Shown in pieces: positions 1-7,986 of a stretch of 64,000 bases of DNA. The stretch is from MedAcidi-G1 sp002713545. Lineage in GTDB: Bacteria > Actinomycetota > Acidimicrobiia > Acidimicrobiales > MedAcidi-G1. Position numbers and translations under genes: made by a program. Positions within the stretch are counted from its first letter, which is position 1. Every line of letters starts with the position of its first letter. The stretch is taken from NCBI GenBank assembly GCA_964013895.1, contig CAXGYF010000004.1, forward strand, positions 1 through 64,000. Direction: 5' to 3'. The notes beneath the pieces are model-generated. The model had not been told where the DNA came from. It saw only the letters and a program-made list of their open reading frames with translations, and did no database searches.

Positions 1-54
1 GTCGAAGTCGAAGTCGAAGTCGAAGTCGAAGTCGAAGTCGAAGTCGAAGTCGAA
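1..54. repeat. GTCGAA hexanucleotide tandem repeat, 9 copies
   Basis: Nine uninterrupted copies of the 6-base unit GTCGAA open the window and may continue to its left. Read on the minus strand in the frame of the overlapping gene they are TCG-ACT, a Ser-Thr dipeptide repeat. The perfect identity of the units points to recent slippage or selection on length. Confidence 0.95.
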
Positions 55-737
55 GAACTTTCAATCAGCGCTTGTACTTCTGAAAAGCCTCCAGAGCCAT
101 TGGGGCTGATTCCATAAACTCTAAATTTGTACATCTCGCCCAAAGTCAAATCAACGAATGTATAACTCGTTGTCACTCCCAATTCAATAAGACTTGTGGG
201 CCCAATGAAAATAGATTGAGAGTCGTCAAAATTCCACTGTTCCAATCTGTAGCCCAACACGGGTGTTCCGTTCGCTAAAGGGGGTTCCCACTCCAATTTT
301 ACGTTCTGGGCATCGACCTCGATGTTTAATTCTCGTGGGGATAGTAGAGCACTGTATGGAGTTGATTGAATTGAATCTGAAAATGGTCCGAACCCCGCAG
401 AATTTTTTGCCCTGACTCGAATTTCGTAAACTTGACCATTTATTAAACCTGCGATCCCAACTGATGTGCCAGAGCCAAGGAAAGAATAGGTTTCGCTCGT
501 AGATGCACTATCTATTTTTACTTCCCAATCTGTGATTACCGACCCACCATTACTTGCAGGATGAGCCCAAGTAATACGTATTTCATTCTCACCAGCGGTG
601 GGACTTAAAAAGCCTGGTTTTCCTGGGGGCGTTATTTCTTGTGCATTTACTGGAAAAACGGCAAAGATAATAAACAAAAAAATTGAAGAAGTTGTAAGAA
701 TTCTTCTGGCCGTTTTTTTGAAACTTGTTTCCTTCAT
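1..737 (-). CDS. Secreted fibronectin type III domain protein (C-terminus outside window)
   Basis: The open frame runs 245 codons from an ATG at 737..735 to the window edge without a stop, so the C-terminus is missing. Residues 1-33 form a typical Sec signal peptide: a Lys/Arg-rich start, a hydrophobic core rich in Ile/Phe, and a cleavage region ending Val-Asn-Ala-Gln. Two fibronectin type III repeats follow, at about residues 36-125 and 128-225, each with the conserved Trp in the B strand (ITWAHP, LEWEPP) and the Tyr-x-x-Arg-Val pattern (YEIRVRA, YKFRVYG). From about residue 227 the chain becomes a Ser-Thr dipeptide repeat, probably an extended linker to a further extracellular domain. Fn3 proteins of this kind bind carbohydrate or protein at the cell surface; the ligand cannot be told from what is present. 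Confidence 0.85.
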   Translation of the reverse strand, partial: MKETSFKKTARRILTTSSIFLFIIFAVFPVNAQEITPPGKPGFLSPTAGENEIRITWAHPASNGGSVITDWEVKIDSASTSETYSFLGSGTSVGIAGLINGQVYEIRVRAKNSAGFGPFSDSIQSTPYSALLSPRELNIEVDAQNVKLEWEPPLANGTPVLGYRLEQWNFDDSQSIFIGPTSLIELGVTTSYTFVDLTLGEMYKFRVYGISPNGSGGFSEVQALIESSSTSTSTSTSTSTSTSTS

Positions 738-773
738 GCTTGTTTACATAAAAGTTTGCCAGTGAAAAACCTG

Positions 774-1997
774 TTAGTTGTTAATGACATTGTTTTCTGG
801 ACCATATGGGAAGCCGGTAAAGTTTTCATTTCCTTTTTCTGTAATGAGTAAAATATCGTGCTCTCTGTAACCGCCTGCTCCAGATTTACCCTCTGGTATT
901 GTGATCATGGGCTCCATGGAAATTACCATGTTTGGCTCAAGGACTGTTTCAATATCTTCTCGGAGTTCCAAACCTGCTTCTCGTCCAAAATAATGAGACA
1001 AGACACCAAAAGAATGCCCATAACCAAAAGTCCTGTATTTTAATAAATCGTGTTCCAAGTATATTTCGTTTAGCTGTTTCGCTATGTCGCCGCATACAGC
1101 TCCTGGTTTTAACAGTTCTTTTCCTGCATCGTGAACTTGACAGTTGATTTCCCAAAGGCGAGTATTCTCGTCTGTTAATTCTTTGTAGAACAGTGTTCTT
1201 TCCAGAGCTGTGTAATAGCCAGAAATCATCGGGAAACAATTCAAACTTAATATGTCACCTTTTGTGATTTGACGAGAGGTAACAGGGTTGTGGGCTCCAT
1301 CAGTGTTAATACCTGACTGAAACCATGTCCAAGTATCCATCAATTCGAGATGTGGAAAAGTAGCAGCTATCTCGTTTACCATTGCTTGAGTTGAGTGCAG
1401 CGCCACCTGGTATTCAGGCACCCCTTCGGAAACAGCTTCCACACACGCGGAACCCCCTACATCCGCTATCCGGGCTCCTTGTCGAATCAACGCAATTTCT
1501 TCATCCGATTTGACCATACGCAATTCCATACATTTCTGAGAAATATCTATTACTTCAGATTCTGTCAATTGGTCTTTCAGTTTTTGGAAAAGGCTCAAAT
1601 TCATGTGATCAAACTCGGTACCTATTTTTTTGGAATCTCCAATTAGCTCAATTACAGCTTTTATGTAGTTATCTCGTCTCCAATCTGTGTAGACCAGATT
1701 TTCACCATATGTTCTTCTGTACGGTTGCCCAGCATCTATATTGGCTGAAATGGTGGTCGCTCTGTCCTTTGTGACTACAAGGCCATACGGACGCCCGAAG
1801 GAACAATACAGAAAATCGCTGTAGTAGTTGATGTTATGAATAGATGTGAATAGAACAGAATCTATTCCAATGTCACTCATAACTGTTCTTAAGGAGTCAA
1901 GACGATTTTGCATCTCTGTCTCTGAAAAAGTCCCTTTAACTTTTTCGCCATTGGGAATCTCTTTTAAATCCGGTAGATCAAATTTTTCATTTTTCAT
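774..1997 (-). CDS. Creatinase (creatine amidinohydrolase)
   Basis: This M24 'pita-bread' family protein would hydrolyse creatine to sarcosine and urea in the cytoplasm. From memory of Pseudomonas putida creatinase, near-identical blocks run along the whole length: INYYSDFLYCSFGRPY, DTWTWFQSGINTDGAHNPV, ILSLNCFPMI and YRTFGYGHSFG. The catalytic His of GAHNP (about residue 236) and the two glutamates (ALERT, SMEP) are retained. The length of 407 aa fits the family (about 403). The ATG at 1997 is chosen because AAGG lies 7 nt before it; an ATG two codons upstream (2003) is possible. The gene starts about 20 nt downstream of tRNA-Gln on the same strand. No sarcosine oxidase or urease gene is in the window. 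The close match makes creatinase much more likely than a generic Xaa-Pro dipeptidase. Confidence 0.93.
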   Translation of the reverse strand: MKNEKFDLPDLKEIPNGEKVKGTFSETEMQNRLDSLRTVMSDIGIDSVLFTSIHNINYYSDFLYCSFGRPYGLVVTKDRATTISANIDAGQPYRRTYGENLVYTDWRRDNYIKAVIELIGDSKKIGTEFDHMNLSLFQKLKDQLTESEVIDISQKCMELRMVKSDEEIALIRQGARIADVGGSACVEAVSEGVPEYQVALHSTQAMVNEIAATFPHLELMDTWTWFQSGINTDGAHNPVTSRQITKGDILSLNCFPMISGYYTALERTLFYKELTDENTRLWEINCQVHDAGKELLKPGAVCGDIAKQLNEIYLEHDLLKYRTFGYGHSFGVLSHYFGREAGLELREDIETVLEPNMVISMEPMITIPEGKSGAGGYREHDILLITEKGNENFTGFPYGPENNVINN

Positions 1998-2016
1998 GAT
2001 CATGCCTTACTATATT

Positions 2017-2092
2017 TGGCTGGCCGGGGAGGGCTCGAACCTCCAACCTCCTGGTCCAAAACCAGGCATTCTGCCAATTGAACTACCGGCCA
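2017..2092 (-). tRNA. tRNA-Gln (anticodon UUG)
   Basis: On the minus strand the sequence folds as a full cloverleaf: acceptor TGGCCGG/CCGGCCA, anticodon stem CCTGG/CCAGG around the loop TTTTGGA (anticodon TTG, glutamine), and a T-arm GGAGG-TTCGAGC-CCTCC. The discriminator is G and the CCA end is encoded. It lies immediately upstream of the creatinase gene and may share its transcript. Confidence 0.96.
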
Positions 2093-2165
2093 ACACTTAT
2101 ACCGTAGCGTCGTCTTTTGCTGGCAGGTCGGTAAATGTTGATAAGGCGGTTAACGTATCGTCGAC

Positions 2166-2264
2166 ATGGGTTCATTAATCAAAAAGCGCCGAAAAAGAAT
2201 GCGCAAGAAAAAACATAGAAAAATGCTCAAAAGAACTAGAGCTCAAAGGATGAGGGGACGCTAG
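2166..2264 (+). CDS. Small ribosomal subunit protein bS22 (AURKAIP1/COX24-domain peptide)
   Basis: This 32-codon frame starts MGSLIKKRRKRMRKKKHRK and is almost entirely Lys, Arg and His. The start MGS-(V/L)-IKKRRKRM-x-KKKHRK is the signature of the 30-33 aa actinobacterial protein first annotated as AURKAIP1/COX24-domain protein and later located in mycobacterial 30S subunits as bS22. It is too short for default gene finders. Its stop overlaps the stop of ispE on the other strand in the palindrome CTAG (2261..2264), so the two genes converge with no spacer. I see no clear Shine-Dalgarno in GTATCGTCGAC before the ATG. Confidence 0.88.
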   Translation: MGSLIKKRRKRMRKKKHRKMLKRTRAQRMRGR

Positions 2265-3007
2265 TCGCCAAATTTCTGCCTTGGGATACTAGAGACTACG
2301 TGGAGCCCCCTTTTGGGAAAGGCTCCCTCTACATACCATGTGCTACCGCTACCAGCTAAACGGGGTTCCTGACCTGTGGTGTTACCAAGTAGATCTCTCC
2401 ATTTGTTCAACTCTGGATACAAACTTGTTGCCGCCGGTTCAAGATCGTTGCCATGATCACCTTTTGGCCCCCCTAATTGGTCCCAGTGCTCATAAACAGC
2501 TTTAGTAGAGCAAGAAAAAGGCGGTATCAAAAGAGTGTATTCCTGTTTTTTGTAACTCATTTTTTCAACATTTTCACCTATTCCACTAACAAGCGCTCTT
2601 CCTCCATTAATACAAAAAGGCACATCAGCTCCTATTTCCGCCGCACATTTTAGATCCTCATACTTACCCCATCTAAGAACAGCCGCTGCATTAGATGAAC
2701 CTCCCCCTAAGCCAGTGCCAGGTGGAATCTTTTTATTTATTCGTACTGATGCTTTACGCCCTATCAAACTCAAAGCATCAGCAACAAGATTGTTATCGTC
2801 TTCTGGAACTAACGTTTCTTTGGGAAATTCCCAAGGCTGATTTGGGTAGTTGGTTTGGACCTCTATGCCCTGACCCTCACTTATATTCAAAGTGTCAACT
2901 AGGTCAAGTGAAACCATTTCAGCTTTTATCAAATGATAACCATCGCTCCGCACCCCAATTATTTCCAAGGACAAAGTAAGTTTTGCCGGAGCCAGAATTA
3001 AAACCAC
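2261..3007 (-). CDS. ispE: 4-diphosphocytidyl-2-C-methyl-D-erythritol kinase
   Basis: This enzyme phosphorylates CDP-methylerythritol in the MEP pathway of isoprenoid synthesis. The GHMP-kinase ATP loop PPGTGLGGGSSNAAAV sits at about residues 95-110, the substrate-side start LAPAKLTLSLEIIGVRSDGYH at the N-terminus, the catalytic Asp in GADVPF at about 128, and the C-terminal glycine motif LAGSGSTWY near 218. At 248 aa it is some 30-50 residues shorter than usual; a helical segment after the ATP loop is reduced. The start is GTG, and its first base overlaps the last base of the rsmA stop. It is the last gene of the metG-tatD-rpf-rsmA-ispE run. dxs at 51 kb supplies an earlier step of the pathway. 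Confidence 0.93.
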   Translation of the reverse strand: MVLILAPAKLTLSLEIIGVRSDGYHLIKAEMVSLDLVDTLNISEGQGIEVQTNYPNQPWEFPKETLVPEDDNNLVADALSLIGRKASVRINKKIPPGTGLGGGSSNAAAVLRWGKYEDLKCAAEIGADVPFCINGGRALVSGIGENVEKMSYKKQEYTLLIPPFSCSTKAVYEHWDQLGGPKGDHGNDLEPAATSLYPELNKWRDLLGNTTGQEPRLAGSGSTWYVEGAFPKRGLHVVSSIPRQKFGD

Positions 3008-3846
3008 TAGATTTTTTCTTGTTTTCTAATAAGTTGATTCGTCAATGCTCCCCATTCTTCCAAAGTTATGTCTTCTGCCCTCCGCGTGGGATCTATTCCG
3101 GCAGATTCGAAATCATTCAGATCAAAAGTTTCTTTTAAAGATCTTCTAAGCATTTTTCTCCTTTGACTGAATGAACGTTTTGCCAGTTCAAAAAGCACAT
3201 CATAGTTTGCAGATGTCACGTATTTTTCTCGTCTTTCAATTTGAACTAAAGAAGAATCGACTTTGGGCTTGGGGAGGAAAACACTCGGAGGCACGTCAGC
3301 AATTTTTTTCACTTCAGCAAAGTATTGGATCTTCAGAGAAGGCAATCCAAAAGCTTTTTCTCCAGTTTTTGCAACCAGACGTTCCGCTACTTCTTTTTGA
3401 ACCATCACTGTCATCTTTGTGATCACCGGAACTCTTTCGAGGAAATCGCAGATCAGAGGCACAGAAATGTTATAGGGAAGATTTGCCACTAAGTTCCAAC
3501 TCTCGTTTCTTGCAGCAAGCAACTCATTCACATCCAAGTTCATAACATCTGCATTTACAAGTCGAAATCTATTGTCTTCTGGACGCAACAAATCGGTAAG
3601 GACTCGAACCAAGGCATCATCAACTTCTATTGCGGTCACGTGTCCAGCGACCTCTAATAGAGAAGAGGTCAAAGAACCAATTCCGGGTCCCACTTCAATA
3701 ACAAAATCATCTGCCTCGATGGAAGCAAGTTCAATTATTTGACGAATAGTGTTCGGTTCAACAACAAAATTTTGACCTAAGGATTTTCGTGGATTGATAT
3801 CGTACTTTTGTAGCAGATCCTTAACTTGGGTTCGTGTGAGGGTCAC
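3007..3846 (-). CDS. rsmA: 16S rRNA (A1518/A1519-N6)-dimethyltransferase
   Basis: RsmA/KsgA dimethylates two adjacent adenines in the helix 45 loop of 16S rRNA during late 30S assembly. The SAM-binding motif EVGPGIGSLT is at residues 51-60, the N-terminal substrate motif SLGQNFV at 22-28, and the catalytic N-L-P-Y motif (NLPYNIS) at 122-128. The C-terminal helical domain has the usual R-x-x-S-QRRK-L-R sequence. The length of 279 aa is typical. It starts with GTG, preceded by AGGAAAAA, 6 nt after the Rpf-like gene. ispE follows with a 1-base overlap. Confidence 0.96.
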   Translation of the reverse strand: MTLTRTQVKDLLQKYDINPRKSLGQNFVVEPNTIRQIIELASIEADDFVIEVGPGIGSLTSSLLEVAGHVTAIEVDDALVRVLTDLLRPEDNRFRLVNADVMNLDVNELLAARNESWNLVANLPYNISVPLICDFLERVPVITKMTVMVQKEVAERLVAKTGEKAFGLPSLKIQYFAEVKKIADVPPSVFLPKPKVDSSLVQIERREKYVTSANYDVLFELAKRSFSQRRKMLRRSLKETFDLNDFESAGIDPTRRAEDITLEEWGALTNQLIRKQEKI

Positions 3847-3852
3847 TTTTTC

Positions 3853-4617
3853 CTATGGCAAGTAACGTCCGCAAACAGGCCACTGTCCTCTCCCGCGCAA
3901 TAAATAAAGAGATTCCGCCATACGATCTTGATCTTGGGGCCTTGCAGCAGCTGGGTCCACACCTACTAAATTCTCGTAGTATAAACCAGCTATCCAATTC
4001 CAAGTTTCTACACTGAACTGGTACGCTCCTCTATAATTACCTGTGGGGCTTACTGCTTGATAGTTGCCAGTTGATTCACAGTATTTTAGAGCTTCCCATT
4101 GGTATTTTTTGGGGCCTTTGGGATCTGGTTCCGTTGCAACAATTGTTGTAGTTGGGCCTGGATTGTCGAGAACAGCTTGGCGTCTCATATCTTCTTCGTC
4201 AAATAGCCTTTTTCTTTCTTCTTCTTCGAAGATGATTTTGAGTCGTTTCTCCTGCTCGATAAATTCCTTTTCCGAAACTGAACGCGCTATATCTATAGCC
4301 TCTTCTTCGTGTTTAACCGCAACACCTCTTAAACGAGTGGCTGTCATCGAAGAAGCACGCGCTGTGTGCCAATCTTCGGATCTATTGAGCAGCGTGTAAA
4401 TCTTGTCATTGTCGATTTGCGATTCAATCGAGTAAGAATCTGTTTGCGCAGGTGATGAAGCAGATGGCGCAACAGCACGAGTGTCAGCTCCCGCTACACC
4501 TGTCAAAGAAGCTGTTGAATTAGGGTTTTCAAATAGGAAAAGAGGCAATGCCGCTATTGTGGCCAAAGCCACAACTACAATTCTCCACCTCTCAATACCG
4601 GTATTTGTTTCCAGCAC
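3853..4617 (-). CDS. Secreted Rpf-like (resuscitation-promoting factor) muralytic domain protein
   Basis: A membrane or signal segment at about residues 11-29 (Trp-Arg then Val/Ala/Leu-rich) anchors or exports the protein. A charged, Glu/Arg-rich helical stretch follows (about 80-150). The last 80 residues are an Rpf/transglycosylase-like domain: WEALKYCESTGNY with the catalytic Glu after Cys, then GAYQFSVETWNWIAG, and the closing Cys in GQWPVCGRYL, which pairs with the first in known Rpf structures. Rpf proteins cleave peptidoglycan and are characteristic of Actinobacteria. The domain lies at the extreme C-terminus, and the DUF348/G5 domains of mycobacterial RpfB are absent. I chose the GTG at 4617, preceded by AGGAGG 4 nt away; a TTG at 4650 without a ribosome site is the alternative. 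The position between tatD and rsmA matches the actinobacterial rpfB locus. Confidence 0.9.
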   Translation of the reverse strand: MLETNTGIERWRIVVVALATIAALPLFLFENPNSTASLTGVAGADTRAVAPSASSPAQTDSYSIESQIDNDKIYTLLNRSEDWHTARASSMTATRLRGVAVKHEEEAIDIARSVSEKEFIEQEKRLKIIFEEEERKRLFDEEDMRRQAVLDNPGPTTTIVATEPDPKGPKKYQWEALKYCESTGNYQAVSPTGNYRGAYQFSVETWNWIAGLYYENLVGVDPAAARPQDQDRMAESLYLLRGRGQWPVCGRYLP

Positions 4618-4712
4618 CCTTCCTCCTATTGGCTGCTCCTCAGAGTTCAAACATACGGTAGAAGCATCAATTAGAGAGCTACAAATCGGACATTCGAAGA
4701 AACAAATTTATC

Positions 4713-5462
4713 TTATTTTTTACCTAATCCGTAAAAATCTAGGGCATTTCGTGTTGTAACTAAGGCTATTTCTTCAAGGGGTTTGTCTTGCAAATTTGCA
4801 AGCTCGTTACCCACTAAAACCACATTGGCTGGCTCATTTTTTTTACCTCTAAAAGGAACCGGTGTTAAATATGGAGAGTCAGTTTCAATCATTGCCCGAT
4901 CCAATGGGCATTCTGATGCCGCCTCCCTTAGAAGCTCAGATTTATTGAACGTTATTATCCCGCTAAATGATAAGTAAGCGCCACGCTTTAAACATTCTTT
5001 GGCTTCCTCTTTTCCTCCTGTGAAGCAATGGAAAACTGTGGATGCAGGAACTCCTTCTGAATCGAGGATTTTGAAAGTCTCTTCCCATGCCTCTCTAGTA
5101 TGGATGACTAGAGGGAGCTTGGAAGTATTAGCCATTTCGATTTGTTCTGCGAAAACTCTATTTTGATCTTCTCGTGGAGAGTAGTCGTAGTGATAGTCAA
5201 GTCCTGCTTCTCCGACGGCAACTACATTCGGATCTTCCAATAGATCTTTAATACCGTCCACACCTTTTCGCGCTTCGTGGGGGTGCACTCCAGCAGTCGA
5301 CCAAACATCTGGAAATCTCTTTGCTTTTTCCATAGCCATTTGACTGGTTTCAAGATCTGTACCTACATTTACGAAACCGGTAACCAATGCTTCGCGTGCT
5401 CGAAGAATTTCTTCTTCAGGGTTTTCAGAAAGATGACAGTGATTGTCAAACCATTCAATCAT
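4713..5462 (-). CDS. tatD: TatD-family metal-dependent DNase/hydrolase
   Basis: This is a TIM-barrel hydrolase of the amidohydrolase superfamily. Metal ligands are visible in NHCHLS (residues 7-12), GEAGLDYHYD with the bridging Glu, the His motifs VIHTRE and VFHCFTGG, and the closing Asp in IETDSPYLTPVPFRGK. The length of 249 aa is slightly short for the family (about 260). TatD enzymes have 3'-5' exonuclease activity on damaged DNA and RNA. The start ATG overlaps the end of metG by 8 bases, which suggests translational coupling. The usual Asp before Thr-His-Cys-His is present as FDNHCH. Confidence 0.93.
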   Translation of the reverse strand: MIEWFDNHCHLSENPEEEILRAREALVTGFVNVGTDLETSQMAMEKAKRFPDVWSTAGVHPHEARKGVDGIKDLLEDPNVVAVGEAGLDYHYDYSPREDQNRVFAEQIEMANTSKLPLVIHTREAWEETFKILDSEGVPASTVFHCFTGGKEEAKECLKRGAYLSFSGIITFNKSELLREAASECPLDRAMIETDSPYLTPVPFRGKKNEPANVVLVGNELANLQDKPLEEIALVTTRNALDFYGLGKK

Positions 5463-7107
5463 CTAAACCCAACAAATCGATATCTATTTTTTTGAAAAGT
5501 GGTTTCGGTTTTTCAATATTTTTTCCATGTTGAGGTTCTTCTCTTTGCCAAGAAGTAATAGGGCCAAATACATCATCTAGCACTTCAGTCGAAAATGGCA
5601 AATATGGTGCTAAACAAACACGCACACCAGCGATAGCCGATAAAGCTACACCTAGTACAGTTGCTGCTCTTTCAGGATCTGTCTTTGAAAGTTTCCATGG
5701 TTCCATCAAGTTCAAATAAGCATTCACTTCAGCTGCGCCTGACATTCCTTTTTGCAAAGCAGCTCTCAACTCGACTCTGTCAATTTCTTCCGCTACCTGC
5801 TCCACGAGTTGATCAATCCTCGCAAGTAGCGTTAAGTCCTCTTCATTTCTGAGTTCAGGAGACGGGATTTGTGCGTCGCAAGAGTTGTAAATCATTGATA
5901 AAACTCTGTTGACCAGATTTCCCCATGTAGCGACTAGCTCTTCGTTAATTCGTCGACAAATTTCTTTAACTGTAAGTTCTGTGTCGCTTTGCTCGGGAAA
6001 GGAAGCCGCTAATGCGTACCTGAGAGAGTCCGCTTCAAAAGCTTCGAGGCTCTCAGTAATTGTTAAACCTACTCCTCTACTGGCAGAAGCTTTCCCCCCT
6101 TTGAACGTTACGTACTGGTTCGCTGGAACATCACTGGGTAAATTTAAATCTCCGTAACCTATAAGCATCCCGGGCCAAATAATGGTATGAAAAGGAATGT
6201 TGTCTTTGCCGATGAAATAAACTGAACGACTGTCAGGATTAGTCCACCACTTTTTCCAGTCGTCTTCCGAACCGTTATTTTTTGACCATTCTTTGGAAGC
6301 TGAAAGGTATCCAATGACCGCTTCAAACCAGACATAAATTTTTTTTCCCTCACCTATTCCTTCGACTGGGACTTCAACTCCCCAATCCAGATCCCGTGTA
6401 ATTGCTCGATCATGCAAACCTTCCTCGATCCAGCCTTTCGAGAAGTTTAAGACGTGATTGCGCCACCCTTCTCTCTCTGAAAGCCATTCGGAAAGTGGTT
6501 CTTGGAAGTCAGACAATCTTAAATAAAAATGCTCGGTTTCTTTTAGAGTGGGCTCGCTTCCACTTATTTTTGAAATAGGTTTAATGAGCTCTTCGGGGTC
6601 TAAAGTTCTCCCACAATTTTCACACTGGTCGCCTCTGGCTTCAGAATATTCGCAATGAGGACATACTCCCTCGATGTATCTGTCTGGCAAAAATCTTCCA
6701 GCATCTTCGTCATAGAACTGTTCCGATGAACGTTTGTCAATGTGTCCTTTTTCAAAAAGTTTCATAAAGACGTCGTGCGTGACCTCTGAATGGTTTTCAG
6801 TTCCTGTTGATGTGTACAAGTCCCAACTAATCGAAAGTTTTTCCCAATTATCTAAAAACTCTTTATGATATTTGTCAACGATTTTATCCGGTGTGGTTCC
6901 TTCAGAGTCTGCTCTAACAGTTATCGGCGTGCCATGGACATCAGAGCCACTGACCATCAATACTTCATTACCTGCAAGTCTTTGGAAGCGGGCAAAAACG
7001 TCAGCCGGTAGATAGGCACCTGCTAGATGACCTAAATGACGAGAACCTGAAGCGTAAGGCCAAGCAACCGCAACAAGAACTGGTATTGAATCATTTTTGT
7101 TTGTCAT
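5455..7107 (-). CDS. metG: Methionyl-tRNA synthetase
   Basis: This class I synthetase charges initiator and elongator tRNA-Met. The HIGH-type motif is HLGH at residues 24-27. The zinc knuckle has four cysteines at about 149, 152, 162 and 165 (CPHC...CENC). The methionine-pocket region around KKIYVWFEAVIGY is at about 255-267, followed by the anticodon-binding helical domain. The KMSKS loop is unusual: it reads KASASRG (Lys339 to Ser343), without the second lysine. Other actinobacterial MetRS proteins also depart from KMSKS, as I recall, so the enzyme is probably active. At 550 aa it lacks the C-terminal tRNA-binding extension. It lies 39 nt after rsmI, and tatD overlaps its end. Confidence 0.96.
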   Translation of the reverse strand: MTNKNDSIPVLVAVAWPYASGSRHLGHLAGAYLPADVFARFQRLAGNEVLMVSGSDVHGTPITVRADSEGTTPDKIVDKYHKEFLDNWEKLSISWDLYTSTGTENHSEVTHDVFMKLFEKGHIDKRSSEQFYDEDAGRFLPDRYIEGVCPHCEYSEARGDQCENCGRTLDPEELIKPISKISGSEPTLKETEHFYLRLSDFQEPLSEWLSEREGWRNHVLNFSKGWIEEGLHDRAITRDLDWGVEVPVEGIGEGKKIYVWFEAVIGYLSASKEWSKNNGSEDDWKKWWTNPDSRSVYFIGKDNIPFHTIIWPGMLIGYGDLNLPSDVPANQYVTFKGGKASASRGVGLTITESLEAFEADSLRYALAASFPEQSDTELTVKEICRRINEELVATWGNLVNRVLSMIYNSCDAQIPSPELRNEEDLTLLARIDQLVEQVAEEIDRVELRAALQKGMSGAAEVNAYLNLMEPWKLSKTDPERAATVLGVALSAIAGVRVCLAPYLPFSTEVLDDVFGPITSWQREEPQHGKNIEKPKPLFKKIDIDLLGLDD

Positions 7108-7146
7108 CAGAGCCGAGACTACCTCAATCTATGGTGAAGCCCTTGG

Positions 7147-7986
7147 CTAATCTAAATCTATGTACAACTTGTAGACCCTCCGTCTGGAAACGCCTAGTTG
7201 TACTGCAATTTGACTTGAAGCATCCTTTGCGGACAAACCTGAATTCTTGGCTTCACGTAGAACCTTTAGGATGTGTTCATCGGGAATAGTGCTTTCATAA
7301 TTAGAGCCTTCGACTACTATGACCACCTCACCTTTCGTTGGTGAACCGTAATGTTCTACCGCTCTCTTTAATGAGCCTCGCCAAACCTCTTCGTGAATTT
7401 TTGTTAGTTCTCTCACAACGGCAACTAGGCGGTCTTCTCCTAGGTGTTGACACAGATCTTTAAGTGTTTCTGGAAGACGTTTTGGAGACTCAAATAAAAT
7501 AATTGTTCTTTCCTCAACTGCTAACTCTTTGAGAATTTCTTCTCTATCTTTTCCTTTCCGCGGAATGAAACCTTCCATTACCCACCGTTTCATTGAGATA
7601 CCACTAACAACCAAGGCAGCTATTACTGACGACGCACCGGGAATTACTGAAACATTGCAATTATTTTCTATAACTGTTTTTACAAGTTCTTCACCCGGAT
7701 CTGAAATACCGGGAGTTCCTGCGTCACTGACCAAAGCTACTGTGAGCCCATTTTTAATATTTTCAACAATCTGGGACTTACTCTTAAATTCTGTATGTTC
7801 ATCTACTCGTATCAGTTTCTTGTTTTCCACCCCTATGAATTTTAAAAGTTGACCTGTTCTTCTTGTGTCTTCACAGGCGATCAAATCCGCAGCCTCAAGA
7901 GTCTCTACCGCACGTTTTGACAAATCTGAAAGATTACCTATAGGAGTGGAGACAAGAAAAAGAGATCCTTTTTTCGTTTCAGACAT
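7147..7986 (-). CDS. rsmI: 16S rRNA (cytidine-1402-2'-O)-methyltransferase
   Basis: RsmI methylates the ribose of C1402 in the 30S decoding centre. The tetrapyrrole-methylase fold is recognised from LVSTPIGNLSDLSKRA near the N-terminus, LIACEDTRRTGQLL at about 35-48, ALVSDAGTPGISDPG at about 84-98, and VIPGASSV at about 117-124. A C-terminal helical region ends in a helix-turn-helix-like sequence (AVQLGVSRRRVYKLY). The length of 279 aa is normal. The ATG lies inside the end of ychF (8-base overlap). Confidence 0.95.
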   Translation of the reverse strand: MSETKKGSLFLVSTPIGNLSDLSKRAVETLEAADLIACEDTRRTGQLLKFIGVENKKLIRVDEHTEFKSKSQIVENIKNGLTVALVSDAGTPGISDPGEELVKTVIENNCNVSVIPGASSVIAALVVSGISMKRWVMEGFIPRKGKDREEILKELAVEERTIILFESPKRLPETLKDLCQHLGEDRLVAVVRELTKIHEEVWRGSLKRAVEHYGSPTKGEVVIVVEGSNYESTIPDEHILKVLREAKNSGLSAKDASSQIAVQLGVSRRRVYKLYIDLD

